From Pseudomonas reidholzensis (GTDB lineage Bacteria; Pseudomonadota; Gammaproteobacteria; Pseudomonadales; Pseudomonadaceae), in assembly GCF_900536025.1 (NCBI RefSeq), contig NZ_UNOZ01000004.1, forward strand, positions 62,001 to 126,000: a stretch of 64,000 bases of DNA. Reading direction: 5' to 3'. Shown piece after piece: positions 56,321 to 64,000 of the stretch. Within the stretch, counting starts at the first letter, position 1. Every line of letters begins with the position of its first letter. The notes beneath the pieces were generated by a model that saw only the letters and a list, made by a program, of their open reading frames with translations, made no database searches and was not told the origin of the DNA. Made by a program: the position numbers and the translations under genes.

Positions 56321-57765
56321 AACCGTTATCACGTCTGAGCCCGTTGCTGCTGGCCGTGCTGCTCGCAGGTTGCACCCTGGGGCCGGACTTCCAGCGCCCC
56401 GACAGCCAGGCACCGGCCGACTGGGCGCCGGTGCAGGGCAAGGCCGCCGCCAGCCAGCCGGTCGCCGAAGCACTGGAGCTGCGCTGGTGGGACAGCTTTC
56501 ACGACGCCAAGCTGAGTGCGCTGATCCAGCGCGTCGCCGAGCGCAACCTCGACTTGCAGATGGCCACTGCGCGCCTGCTGCAAAGCCGCGCACTGCGAGG
56601 CACCGTCGCCGCCGACGAGGCGCCTTCGGTAGACATCAATGGCGGCTACAGCCGGGCCCGCAACAGTGCCGAAGGCCTCAGCGACCCGTCCGGCAACGCC
56701 GGCAAGTCGGCGTACAACCTCTGGCAGGGCGACCTGGTCGCGGGTTGGGAGCTCGACCTGTGGGGCCGGGTACGGCGTCAGGTCGAGGCCGCCGATGCGT
56801 CCGTGGCCGTGGCCGAAAATGACCGTCGCGGTGTGCTCCTGGCGTTGCTGTCGGAGACTGCGGGCAACTACATCCAGCTGCGCGCCGTGCAGCACACGCT
56901 GCAGGTCACCGAAGACAACCTCAAGGTGGCCCGGCACAGCTTGCAGTTGTCCCAGGACCGCCAGGCCGAAGGCGTCGCGACCCGGCTCGATGTGGCCCAG
57001 GCCGCTGCCCAGGTGGCCTCGATCGAAGCGCGCCTGCCGACCCTCGAGGCGCGCCGCGACGACCTGATCAACGCCCTCAGCCTGCTCGCCGCCGAGCCGC
57101 CGCGCAGCCTGCAAAACGAATTGCTGGCGAGCGCCGAGCTGCCGACGCCGCAGCAGAAATTTGCCATCGGCGTGCCGTCCGAGCTGGCCGAACGACGCCC
57201 GGATATCCGCCAGGCCGAGGCTCGCCTGCATGCGGCGACGGCCAGCATCGGCGTGGCCAAGGCCGATTTCTACCCGAGCATTCGCTTGTCCGGCAGCGTC
57301 GGTTTCCAGGCCTTGCAACTGGCGGATTTCGGGGCCTGGGATTCGCGCCGGTTCGCCTTCGGCCCGCAGCTGTCACTGCCGATTTTCGAGGGTGGGCGGC
57401 TCAAGGGCACGCTGCAGTTGCGCGAGGCGCAGCAGCAGGAAGCGGCGCTCAACTACCGCAAGGTGGTGCTCAGTGCCTGGCATGAGATCGACGATGTGCT
57501 GCGCCTGTACAACGCCAGCCAGCTGCGCCGCGATCACCTGGCCGAGGCGGTCCGTGAAAACCGCATTGCCCTGGAGACCGCTCAGCGTCAGTACGTCGAG
57601 GGCGCGGTGGACTTTCTCAACGTGCTGACGGTGCAGTCGGCATTGCTCGCCAGTGAAGAGCAGTGGACCGAGAGCTCGGCGGCGGTGTCGCAGGCCATGG
57701 TCGGCTTGTACAAGGCGCTGGGTGGCGGTTGGCAGGCCTTCGATGAGCCGACCGTGACACGCTGA
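56317..57765 (+). CDS. outer-membrane efflux lipoprotein (NodT family)
   Basis: A 482-aa outer-membrane factor. LSPLLLAVLLAGCTLGPDFQRPD gives a lipobox (LAGC, Cys19) and the usual GPDF start. Two OEP repeats (LSALIQRVAERNLDLQMATARLLQSRALRG and PSELAERRPDIRQAEARLHAATASIGVAKADFYPSIRLSGSVG) follow, then VEGAVDFLNVLTVQSALLASE. It completes the EmrAB-type tripartite pump. The second copy of this family in the window is at 46661. Confidence 0.94.
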   Translation: MKPLSRLSPLLLAVLLAGCTLGPDFQRPDSQAPADWAPVQGKAAASQPVAEALELRWWDSFHDAKLSALIQRVAERNLDLQMATARLLQSRALRGTVAADEAPSVDINGGYSRARNSAEGLSDPSGNAGKSAYNLWQGDLVAGWELDLWGRVRRQVEAADASVAVAENDRRGVLLALLSETAGNYIQLRAVQHTLQVTEDNLKVARHSLQLSQDRQAEGVATRLDVAQAAAQVASIEARLPTLEARRDDLINALSLLAAEPPRSLQNELLASAELPTPQQKFAIGVPSELAERRPDIRQAEARLHAATASIGVAKADFYPSIRLSGSVGFQALQLADFGAWDSRRFAFGPQLSLPIFEGGRLKGTLQLREAQQQEAALNYRKVVLSAWHEIDDVLRLYNASQLRRDHLAEAVRENRIALETAQRQYVEGAVDFLNVLTVQSALLASEEQWTESSAAVSQAMVGLYKALGGGWQAFDEPTVTR

Positions 57766-57786
57766 CGTTCAGCCCAGGAGCCACCG

Positions 57787-58287
57787 ATGTCCATCTCCCT
57801 CAACGGCAAGCGCGCCCTGGTCTGCGGCTCCACCGCTGGCATTGGCCTGGCCATCGCCATCGGCCTGGCCCAGGCGGGCGCCGAGGTGGTGCTCAATGGC
57901 CGCACCCAGGCGCGGGTCGATCAGGCGCTCAAGCAGGTTCGCGCGCAACACCCCGCCGCGCGCATCATCGGCATCGCCGCCGACCTCAACACCGAGCAGG
58001 GCACCCAGACCTTGATCGAGCGGGTGCCGCACACCGATATCCTGGTCAACCACCTGGGTATTTATGCGGCCAGCCCATCCCTCGCGGTGCGCCTGGCGGA
58101 GCATTACGCCGAGGGCATGGCACAGCGCAAGTGGGGGCGGTTGATGGTCCTTGGCGAGCCTGATGCGGGAGGGCTGGGGGAGACCCTGGCGGGCACCGGC
58201 GTCACCTTCGACGCGGTGCTGCCGGGGCCGGCGGTGGCGGATCGGGTAGTCGCGCTGGCGACTACCGACTCACAGCGGCCGGAGTAA
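57787..58287 (+). CDS. degenerate SDR (short, active-site region missing)
   Basis: A 166-aa protein, against about 250-265 aa for intact relatives. The start is normal (LNGKRALVCGSTAGIGLAIAIGLAQAGAEVVLNGRT), and VPHTDILVNHLGIYAASPS corresponds to the NNLGIY strand. Two blocks then appear to be missing: the stretch after GIY, and the stretch after GRLMVLGEPDAG that should hold the Ser and YxxxK. The remaining TLAGTGVTFDAVLPGP matches the post-catalytic strand. The C-terminus is cut and overlaps the convergent SDR gene by 18 bp. Reading frame is open, so the losses look in-frame. Probably inactive. Confidence 0.75.
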   Translation: MSISLNGKRALVCGSTAGIGLAIAIGLAQAGAEVVLNGRTQARVDQALKQVRAQHPAARIIGIAADLNTEQGTQTLIERVPHTDILVNHLGIYAASPSLAVRLAEHYAEGMAQRKWGRLMVLGEPDAGGLGETLAGTGVTFDAVLPGPAVADRVVALATTDSQRPE

Positions 58288-59094
58288 CCCGAAGCGCTTG
58301 CGCAGCACCTTGTCGAGCACGCGTTGCGGCAGCAGGCGGGCCAGCAACGGCAGCGCGGTGCTGCCATTGCCCAGGCGCACCAGCGCGGGCACCGGCGACT
58401 TGCGCGTCGCCGCCAGCACGCCCTGGGCAAACGCGGCGGCCGGTGTCGGCTTGTCTTGCGACGCCCGTGCCCGCGCCTGCACATGCTCGCGCAACGGCCA
58501 CCACGGCGACTCGGCCGCCAGCACCTGCGCCGCCTGCTGCTGGGCGTTGCTGGCAAATTGCGAAGCGATCGCCCCGGGCTGCACTTCCATCACGCGAATG
58601 CCGAACGGCGCCAACTCCAGGCGCAGCGCGTCGCTCAACGCGTGCACCGCCGCCTTGGAGGCGCAGTAGGCGCCGGCGAACGGTGTCACCAGCACCCCGG
58701 AGACACTGCCGATGTTCACCACCAGGCCGCGGTTGCGCCGCAGCAGCGGGAACAGCGCGCGGGTCACCCCGACCACGGCGAACACGTTGGTTTCGAACTG
58801 TTGGCGCATGGCCTCGACGCCGCCGTCGAGCAGCGGCCCCATGGCGCCGTAGCCGGCGTTGTTGATCAGCATGTCGAGGCCGCCGTGGCGGTCCTGCAGC
58901 TCCTCGGCCAGGCGCGCCAGGGCGTCGGGGTCGTTGACGTCCAGTTGCCGTGCGGCGAAGCCTGCGCTTGCGAGCTGCGCGACATCGGCGGGCTTGCGTG
59001 CGGTCGCCCAGACTTCGTGGCCGGCATCGCGAAAGGCGTTGGCCAGGGCGCGGCCGATACCGCTGGAACAACCGGTGATCAGAACGGTGAGCAT
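58270..59094 (-). CDS. SDR-family oxidoreductase
   Basis: A 274-aa classical SDR. VLITGCSSGIGRALANAFRDAGHEVWATAR (cofactor loop), LINNAGYGAMGPLLDG (NNAG), NIGSVSGV (Ser) and YCASKAAVHALSDALRLELAPFGI (YxxxK) are all present. A C-terminal region with RARASQDKPTPAAAFAQGVLAATRKSPVPALVRLGNGS is typical of the 17-beta-HSD-like/retinol-dehydrogenase-like branch. The substrate is unknown. Confidence 0.92.
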   Translation of the reverse strand: MLTVLITGCSSGIGRALANAFRDAGHEVWATARKPADVAQLASAGFAARQLDVNDPDALARLAEELQDRHGGLDMLINNAGYGAMGPLLDGGVEAMRQQFETNVFAVVGVTRALFPLLRRNRGLVVNIGSVSGVLVTPFAGAYCASKAAVHALSDALRLELAPFGIRVMEVQPGAIASQFASNAQQQAAQVLAAESPWWPLREHVQARARASQDKPTPAAAFAQGVLAATRKSPVPALVRLGNGSTALPLLARLLPQRVLDKVLRKRFGLLRPL

Positions 59095-59136
59095 AAGGGA
59101 GTCCAGTCAGCAGGTGAGTTGTGTGTCGCCGATGCT

Positions 59137-59230
59137 GGCCTCTTCGCGGGTAAACCCGCTCCCACAGGATCCCCGCTGTTCCCAGGTTCTGCGCAGTACC
59201 TGTGGGAGCGGGTTTACCCGCGAAGAGGCC
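59137..59230. repeat. facing REP pair
   Basis: Ggcctcttcgcgggtaaacc plus cgctcccacagga and its inverted copy, loop about 30 bp, between the SDR start and the small membrane protein end. Confidence 0.85.
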
Positions 59231-59245
59231 GGCCCAGGCAACCGA

Positions 59246-59710
59246 TCAATTGGCGAATGTACCTTGCAGATGCTCCGCGCGAAACTCCAGCGTCTGCGGG
59301 CGATACCCCGAGCGCAGTGGCGGCAGCGGCAGGCAGTCGCTCCACTCGGCACCCGGCTGCAGATCGCCGGGCCCGCGGTAGCGCGGCGCACTGTAGGTAT
59401 TTTCGGCCAGGTTGACCGAGTCTCCCGGGGCATATGCGCCGACGCGCCAGCGCAGTTCGGTGAGTGGCGCCTTGTTGCCGTTCTTCATGGTCACCCGCAG
59501 GCTGCGGTCGGCCGGGCATTGCTCGGGGGCGTAGGTCAGACGCAGGTCAAGGTGGGCCAGCTGCGAGGACTCGCGGGTGTCCTGCCAGGCGACCCACAGC
59601 GCCACCAGGCCGAGGCCGAGCACCGCGGCCAGGGAGATCGGCAGCGCCTTGGCGGGGTAGCGCAACAGCAAGACCAGCCAGGTAAGGATGAGCAGGGCGC
59701 CGATGATCAT
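59246..59710 (-). CDS. small membrane protein of unknown function
   Basis: A 154-aa protein with two N-terminal helices (IIGALLILTWLVLLL and ISLAAVLGLGLVALWVAW) and a periplasmic beta-rich domain: LDLRLTYAPEQCPADRSLRVTMKNGNKAPLTELRWRVGAYAPGDSVNL, which looks like an immunoglobulin-like fold, and a second Cys in WSDCLPLPPLRSG. I chose the ATG at 59710 (aagg upstream); another in-frame ATG at 59743 would add 11 residues. It has an ordinary Pseudomonas look but I do not recognise a named family. Confidence 0.7.
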   Translation of the reverse strand: MIIGALLILTWLVLLLRYPAKALPISLAAVLGLGLVALWVAWQDTRESSQLAHLDLRLTYAPEQCPADRSLRVTMKNGNKAPLTELRWRVGAYAPGDSVNLAENTYSAPRYRGPGDLQPGAEWSDCLPLPPLRSGYRPQTLEFRAEHLQGTFAN

Positions 59711-59872
59711 CGAGGAAAACCTTGGATACGCTGATTTGCCCATCCTAGCAGTTCTTGCAGTACCGCCGTTACGACCTTGACCTTACCGTGAGTGCGCATC
59801 ACGACGATCTAACCCTCAGCATCGCGGTGTCCTGCAGGGTTATCACTGAGTTACCGCGGGTGGAGTAGCAAG

Positions 59873-60661
59873 ATGAATCTGGATACGTTTGATTGCATTG
59901 CGGACAATGCAAAAGGTTGTGTGGTTGCGACCCTGCCGACGGGCGAACCGTTTGTGGCTGAAGTGGTCGTGTTCGACACACTCGGCGGTGTGATGGGCAT
60001 TCGTAAACTGATGCAAGAGGGTGAAAGCTTCGTCTACATCGGTTTTCCTCTGGACATCGAGGATGGCGACCATCTGGTAGGCCAGGGAGGGGTATCCGCC
60101 CACCTCGGCGGTGACCAGTCTGGCGTTGCCGAAGCGGGCCGTGTCCAGGGCCTGAAGTGGAACAGGACCGACGGTACGCTCACGGGCAAGTTCGAGTTCA
60201 GTGGCAAGGATGAGAACGGCCAGGCGTTTACTGTCACCGGCGGTGAGTTCAATCTTGTCGTGAGCGATTGCTCGCAGGCGCTGCAAGCCCAGACCGCAAG
60301 TACCGCGTGTGCCATTATCGCACCCGCACTCAGAGGCAATACCCGAATCGGTACCACTACGCTGGTGCTTGATGATCGGGAGCGTCCAAGTTTTATTGAG
60401 GCGAGGCAGACGCTGGATCTTGTGGGCGGGGTGTGGCGGCTCGGAGCAGCATTCTTTGTGACATACGACGAGCAGGGTCTTCCCGAGATCACGCGTGCCT
60501 TTGCTACCGTTGACAATGGAGGCTATCTGGCGCGAGACGTATCCATCACCCGGATGAATTGGGTGCCTGGCGAAGGGTTGTCCTTCGACTTCGCACTGTC
60601 GTTCGATTACAACGGGACGCTTTACACAATGCACGACGGTCGTGTCGACCTGAAGCTTTAA
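59873..60661 (+). CDS. orphan protein with two similar halves
   Basis: A 262-aa protein with no signal peptide or membrane segment. Two halves of about 110-125 residues look alike: the first ends GRVQGLKWNRTDGTLTGKFEFSGKDENGQAFTVTGGEFNLVV, the second ends RDVSITRMNWVPGEGLSFDFALSFDYNGTLYTMHDGRVDLKL; both are beta-rich with a W in a turn and alternating hydrophobic strands. The first half also has VVVFDTLGGVMGIRKLM, the second TLVLDDRERPSFIEARQTL. Codon use is less GC-biased than its neighbours. A terminator follows. I recognise no family; the start is the ATG at 59873 with ggagtagcaag upstream. Confidence 0.7.
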   Translation: MNLDTFDCIADNAKGCVVATLPTGEPFVAEVVVFDTLGGVMGIRKLMQEGESFVYIGFPLDIEDGDHLVGQGGVSAHLGGDQSGVAEAGRVQGLKWNRTDGTLTGKFEFSGKDENGQAFTVTGGEFNLVVSDCSQALQAQTASTACAIIAPALRGNTRIGTTTLVLDDRERPSFIEARQTLDLVGGVWRLGAAFFVTYDEQGLPEITRAFATVDNGGYLARDVSITRMNWVPGEGLSFDFALSFDYNGTLYTMHDGRVDLKL

Positions 60662-60680
60662 GCGTTAATCCGCAGCCATG

Positions 60681-60719
60681 AAAAAGCCCCGCGCCGTTAC
60701 CGGCTGCGGGGCTTTTTTT
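60681..60719. terminator. bidirectional rho-independent terminator
   Basis: AAAAAGCCCCGC and GCGGGGCTTTTTTT pair across a short imperfect inner stem. It serves both the orphan gene (+) and algA (-), which converge here. Confidence 0.92.
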
Positions 60720-60729
60720 GCAGGTCGCC

Positions 60730-62184
60730 TTACTGGGCGATGGTCTTCACCGAAACGCCCCGCTCGATCGGCGTGGCGCTACGCCCGTAAACGTCCTCGA
60801 AGCGCTCGATGTCATCCTCGCCCAGGTAGCTGCCGGACTGCACTTCGATGATCTCCAGCGGGATCTTGCCCGGGTTGCGCAGGCGGTGCACCGAGGCGAT
60901 CGGGATGTAGGTCGACTGGTTCTCGGTCAGCAGGAACACGTTCTCGTCACAGGTCACCTCGGCCGTGCCCGAGACCACGATCCAGTGCTCGGCACGGTGG
61001 TGGTGCATCTGCAGCGACAGGCTGGCGCCGGGCTTGACGGTGATGTGCTTGACCTGGAAGCGGCCGCCCATGTCCACCGAGTCGTACGAGCCCCACGGGC
61101 GGTACACCTCGAGGTGGTTCTGGGTCTCGCTGCGGCCCTGCTTGTCGAGGGTGTTGACCATCTGCTTGACGCCTTGGACCTTGTCCTTGTGGGCGATCAT
61201 CATGGCGTCCTTGGTCTCGACCACGACGATGTTTTCCAGGCCGATCACCGACACCAGCTTGCCGTTGCCATGGATCATGCAGTTGCGGCTGTCCTGCACC
61301 ACCACGTCGCCCTTGGTGACGTTGCCGTTGTCGTCCTTCTCGTGCACGTCCCACAGCGACGACCAGCAACCCACGTCGCTCCAGCCGGCCGACAGCGGCA
61401 CCACGCAGGCGCGCTGGGTCTTTTCCATCACGGCGTAGTCGATCGAGTTGTCCGGGCAGCAGGCGAAGGTGGCTTCGTCGATGCTCAGGGTGTCGCCGTC
61501 TTCGCTGCTGCGCTCAAGCGCCAGCAGGCAGGTGTCGTAGATGTCCGGATCGTGCTTTTTCAGCTCTTCGAGGTAGCGGCTGGCGCGGAACAGGAACATG
61601 CCGCTGTTCCAGAAGTAACCGCCGGCGCGGACGAACTCGGTGGCGCGCTTCTCGTCGGGCTTCTCGACGAATTGCGCGACACGGGCGACGCCTTCGGGCA
61701 GCAGCGAATCCTGGCTCGAACGGATATAGCCGTAGCCGGTTTCCGGCTTGGTCGCCGGCACGCCGAACAGCACCATCTCGCCACGCTCGGCGGCCACGGT
61801 GGCCAGCGCCAGGGCGCGTTGCAGGGCCTTCTGGTCATCGATCACGTGGTCGGCCGGGAGCACCAGCATCAGCTCGTCGCAGCCTTCGTTGACCAGCTTC
61901 ATGGCGGTGATCGCCACCGCCGGTGCGGTGTTGCGGCCAAACGGCTCCATCAGGATCGCCTGGGTCTGCAGGTTCAGCGCGCCCAGTTGCTCCTGGACGA
62001 TGAACTTGTGGTCCTTGTTGCAGACCACGATCGGCGCTTGCATGCCGTCGAACACCAGGCGCTCGAGGGTCTGCTGGAACAGCGTGTGCTCGCCGGTCAG
62101 GGCCAGGAACTGCTTGGGGAACTGCTTGCGCGACAGAGGCCACAGACGCGAACCGCTACCACCAGAAAGAATTACCGGAATCAT
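60730..62184 (-). CDS. algA: mannose-1-phosphate guanylyltransferase / mannose-6-phosphate isomerase AlgA
   Basis: A 484-aa bifunctional enzyme. The N-terminal GMP domain starts MIPVILSGGSGSRLWPLSRKQFPKQFLAL (nucleotide signature GGxGxRLWPLSR) and has VLPADHVI and FVEKPD. The C-terminal PMI cupin has the metal site QMHHHRAEHWIVVSGTAEV (about residues 393-411) and RPWGSYDS. It makes GDP-mannose for alginate. It is the last gene of the alg operon, here after algF with a 32-bp gap. Confidence 0.97.
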   Translation of the reverse strand: MIPVILSGGSGSRLWPLSRKQFPKQFLALTGEHTLFQQTLERLVFDGMQAPIVVCNKDHKFIVQEQLGALNLQTQAILMEPFGRNTAPAVAITAMKLVNEGCDELMLVLPADHVIDDQKALQRALALATVAAERGEMVLFGVPATKPETGYGYIRSSQDSLLPEGVARVAQFVEKPDEKRATEFVRAGGYFWNSGMFLFRASRYLEELKKHDPDIYDTCLLALERSSEDGDTLSIDEATFACCPDNSIDYAVMEKTQRACVVPLSAGWSDVGCWSSLWDVHEKDDNGNVTKGDVVVQDSRNCMIHGNGKLVSVIGLENIVVVETKDAMMIAHKDKVQGVKQMVNTLDKQGRSETQNHLEVYRPWGSYDSVDMGGRFQVKHITVKPGASLSLQMHHHRAEHWIVVSGTAEVTCDENVFLLTENQSTYIPIASVHRLRNPGKIPLEIIEVQSGSYLGEDDIERFEDVYGRSATPIERGVSVKTIAQ

Positions 62185-62216
62185 GATGTTTCTCCAAAGG
62201 TTGATAGAGGCAGTGA

Positions 62217-62873
62217 TCAGTTGCTAGTCACGGGACGGGTTACCCACACCGGCGCCAGGCTGCTGCCGGAGCCGGTGACATACAGCACGGCCGCTTCGCC
62301 GCGCTCGAGGGCGACGGGTTTGACGTCGCCGACTTTCTTGTCGCCTTGGTACAGGGCCAGGTTGACCTTGACCGGATTGATCTCGCGCTCGCCGCGGCCG
62401 TTGGCGGCCACGGGCTTGACCACTTCGGTCTTGCCGTCGGCGGTCTTCAGGGTCAGCGACTGGTCGGTGAGGTTCTGCACCCGCACCAGGGCTTTCTGCT
62501 TGTTCTTGAACGGCGGCTCTTCGATCAGTTGCGGGTTGCCGCCGTTGTTGTTGACCAAGGTGTAGTACTTGTCGGAGGCCAGCTTGACCGGTACCGACTT
62601 GCCGGCGACCTGGGCGGTGTAGTCGCCACCCGGGAGGAAGCTGAAATCGCTGCTGGCCTGGGCGCCGACCTGCTTGATCTGGGTGTTGCCGACGCTGGCG
62701 GCGGTCGGTGCGCTGGTGGCGTTGTACAGGCGCACGAAGGTCGAGCCTTTAGGCGCGCTCGGGCCGTACAGCGCCGCATCGGCGCCGGCAAAGGCCTGTA
62801 CCGAGGCCAGTGCCGAAAGGGACAGCCCGGCGGCGAGGGTGAGGGCTTTGGCAAAAGATGGCTTATGGTTCAT
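62217..62873 (-). CDS. algF: alginate O-acetylation protein AlgF
   Basis: A 218-aa periplasmic protein. Signal peptide of about 30 residues (ALTLAAGLSLSALASVQAFAGAD). The mature part has ALYGPSAPKGSTFVRLYNATSAPTAASVGNT, typical for AlgF. It acts with AlgI, AlgJ and AlgX in acetylation of the polymer. ATG at 62873, 17 bp after algJ. Confidence 0.94.
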   Translation of the reverse strand: MNHKPSFAKALTLAAGLSLSALASVQAFAGADAALYGPSAPKGSTFVRLYNATSAPTAASVGNTQIKQVGAQASSDFSFLPGGDYTAQVAGKSVPVKLASDKYYTLVNNNGGNPQLIEEPPFKNKQKALVRVQNLTDQSLTLKTADGKTEVVKPVAANGRGEREINPVKVNLALYQGDKKVGDVKPVALERGEAAVLYVTGSGSSLAPVWVTRPVTSN

Positions 62874-62890
62874 GTGCGTGTTCCTCTCTT

Positions 62891-64000
62891 TCAAGGGTTC
62901 GCCCGGTTGGACGACAGGGCCAGGTTTTCTTCGGATTTACGGGTGTTTTTCAGCTGGGCGATCCACTGCGGATCAAACCCGCTGAGGTCGTTTTTCATCG
63001 GCAGATAACGTTCTGGGAATTCCCACACCACCACTTGTGGCGCGGCGTTCTTGAAGGCATCGCTTTGCAGGTACTTGAGCATCGGCAGCAACGGCCCGTG
63101 GCCGTCTTCGGCGTAGTTGGCGACGTCGCTGTGCAGCGCTTGCTGCAGCGCACCGAGGAAGTTCCAGTGCGGGTTGGCGCTGTAGCTGGTGCCGACCAGC
63201 GCGACCGGGATCTGGCTGTCGGCGAACAGCGCGTCGTCACCGTCACCGTCGCCCTCGGCCTGGGCCGGGCGCGTGGTGCGTTGCTGGAGGGTGTCCGGCG
63301 CCGGCAGCAAGTCGCTGAACAGCGGGTCGAGCGGCAGGAAGTTGGTCAGGTCGCCTTTGTACGGCGCGCTGCTGCCCGCCTCGGTGATGTACGCCTGCGG
63401 CTCGCCGCTGAGCAGCTTCTGCCGCGCTACCGCCTCGGCCACGGCCTGCGCCGCGACCTCGGCGCCCATTGGCGTCCAGTGCGTGTCGGTGCGCAGGAAC
63501 ACCTGGCCGCGGGCCTTGGCCTCGGTCATCGGCGCCTGCAGGTCGGGGGCGAACACGTTGGCCTGGCGGGCCTGGGCATGGAACTGGTTGAACAGGTCGT
63601 CGTGCAGGCTGGCCGGTGCCTCCTGGCCGAGGTATTCGGAGTAGATCCGCGCCTTGGCCGGGATGATCGCCAGCACCAGCTGGCTGCCCTGGCGCTGCAG
63701 GGTGTCGCGCACGCCGCGGATCAGCGCCAGGTTTTCTTCGGTCAGTTGCTCGGCACCGGCGGTGGGCTTGAACTCTTCATCGCTGAACAGCCACTGCTCA
63801 CGGCCCAGTACCACGCCGGGGCGGCCTTCGTTGAACAGCTTGAAGTCCAGCGCCGCCCACAGGTTGGTGCTGATGCGCTTGATCGGGAACTGCTCGTCGT
63901 AGTGGGTCTCGGCGGCCTTGGCCAGCTTGCCGTTGAGCACGGTCATCTGCTCGGTGCGCTGGAAGCTCGAGGCGCCGCTCAGCGACCACACGCCCAGGCC
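62891..64000 (-). CDS. algJ: alginate O-acetyltransferase AlgJ (N-terminus beyond window)
   Basis: The 5' end is cut by the right edge: the frame continues through the last base (GLGVWSLSG), so only about 370 of roughly 390 residues are present. MTVLNGKLAKAAETHYDEQFPIKRISTNLWAALDFKLFNEGRPGVVLGREQWLFSDEEF matches AlgJ; RTDTHWTPMGAEVAA is the catalytic D-x-H (Asp, His) of the SGNH fold and VALVGTSYSANPHWNF carries the Ser. It transfers acetyl groups to mannuronate residues in the periplasm. Confidence 0.95.
   Translation of the reverse strand, partial: GLGVWSLSGASSFQRTEQMTVLNGKLAKAAETHYDEQFPIKRISTNLWAALDFKLFNEGRPGVVLGREQWLFSDEEFKPTAGAEQLTEENLALIRGVRDTLQRQGSQLVLAIIPAKARIYSEYLGQEAPASLHDDLFNQFHAQARQANVFAPDLQAPMTEAKARGQVFLRTDTHWTPMGAEVAAQAVAEAVARQKLLSGEPQAYITEAGSSAPYKGDLTNFLPLDPLFSDLLPAPDTLQQRTTRPAQAEGDGDGDDALFADSQIPVALVGTSYSANPHWNFLGALQQALHSDVANYAEDGHGPLLPMLKYLQSDAFKNAAPQVVVWEFPERYLPMKNDLSGFDPQWIAQLKNTRKSEENLALSSNRANP

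Noticed and set aside
8051..59230. REP repeats as a CRISPR array
   Set aside because: The repeats are dispersed palindromes in gaps, not regularly spaced, and no cas genes are present.

Overview
The window is high-GC DNA from a fluorescent Pseudomonas, most likely of the P. putida group. The evidence is the set of P. putida-type REP palindromes between genes, the FabV-type enoyl reductase started at TTG, the hmgR/hmgABC homogentisate cluster with leucine dehydrogenase nearby, the short LOV photoreceptor beside a LitR-type MerR regulator, and the tail of an alginate operon. There is no rRNA, tRNA, transposase, integrase or CRISPR array. The left edge (1-1950) has an accessory flavour; the rest looks like ordinary chromosome with dense operons.

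Layout. 1-1948: partial pRiA4b ORF-3-like gene, then an HTH/ImmA-IrrE protease gene overlapping a PIN-domain gene (toxin-antitoxin-like). 1969-4874: a MetF-like protein with a C-terminal Cys-rich domain, divergent from a protein that is only the N-terminal half of MetE. 5025-8047: SDR, thiolase, PepSY protein and cytochrome b561. 8185-13319: agmatine operon (aguA, aguB, polyamine-binding protein, a second, Tat-exported agmatine deiminase) divergent from a LysR gene. 13454-17531: FecI/FecR/TonB receptor. 17717-19903: fabV and a hydrolase. 20101-22085: folM, DUF1244 and HopJ-like genes (tetrahydromonapterin branch) and a membrane-anchored monooxygenase-like protein. 22306-24913: class II LitR-like regulator, PilZ-like protein, short LOV protein and flavodoxin, a light and possibly c-di-GMP signalling patch. 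25151-27103: hydrolase and SDR. 27223-27422: a candidate small RNA. 27477-33632: hmgR, hmgABC, a SirB1-like protein and leucine dehydrogenase. 33750-35504: small stress genes (yebG with a LexA box, psiE, DUF3509, HPF/RaiA-like). 35792-42224: second iron-uptake cassette (DUF3649, PepSY reductase, DUF3325, FecI, FecR, TonB receptor) behind a Fur-like box. 42428-46479: AraC/DMT exporter pair, 2-hydroxyacid dehydrogenase and LysR. 46661-51423: AaeXAB-like efflux operon with its own outer-membrane factor. 51764-59094: universal stress protein, LysR, EmrAB-type efflux operon with outer-membrane factor, a degenerate SDR and an intact SDR. 59246-60661: a small membrane protein and an orphan with two similar halves. 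60730-64000: end of the alginate operon (algJ partial, algF, algA).

Most intergenic gaps over 100 bp hold REP palindromes, usually as facing pairs whose arms are near-perfect inverted copies. The observations most worth a second look are the MetE N-half/MetF-fusion pair, the LOV/LitR/PilZ patch, the exported agmatine deiminase, the candidate small RNA, the 50-bp perfect inverted repeat near 51.6 kb, the 17-bp palindrome shared by a LysR gene and the efflux operon after it, and the orphan at 59.9 kb. All family assignments come from reading motifs and from memory of the families; no search was run.
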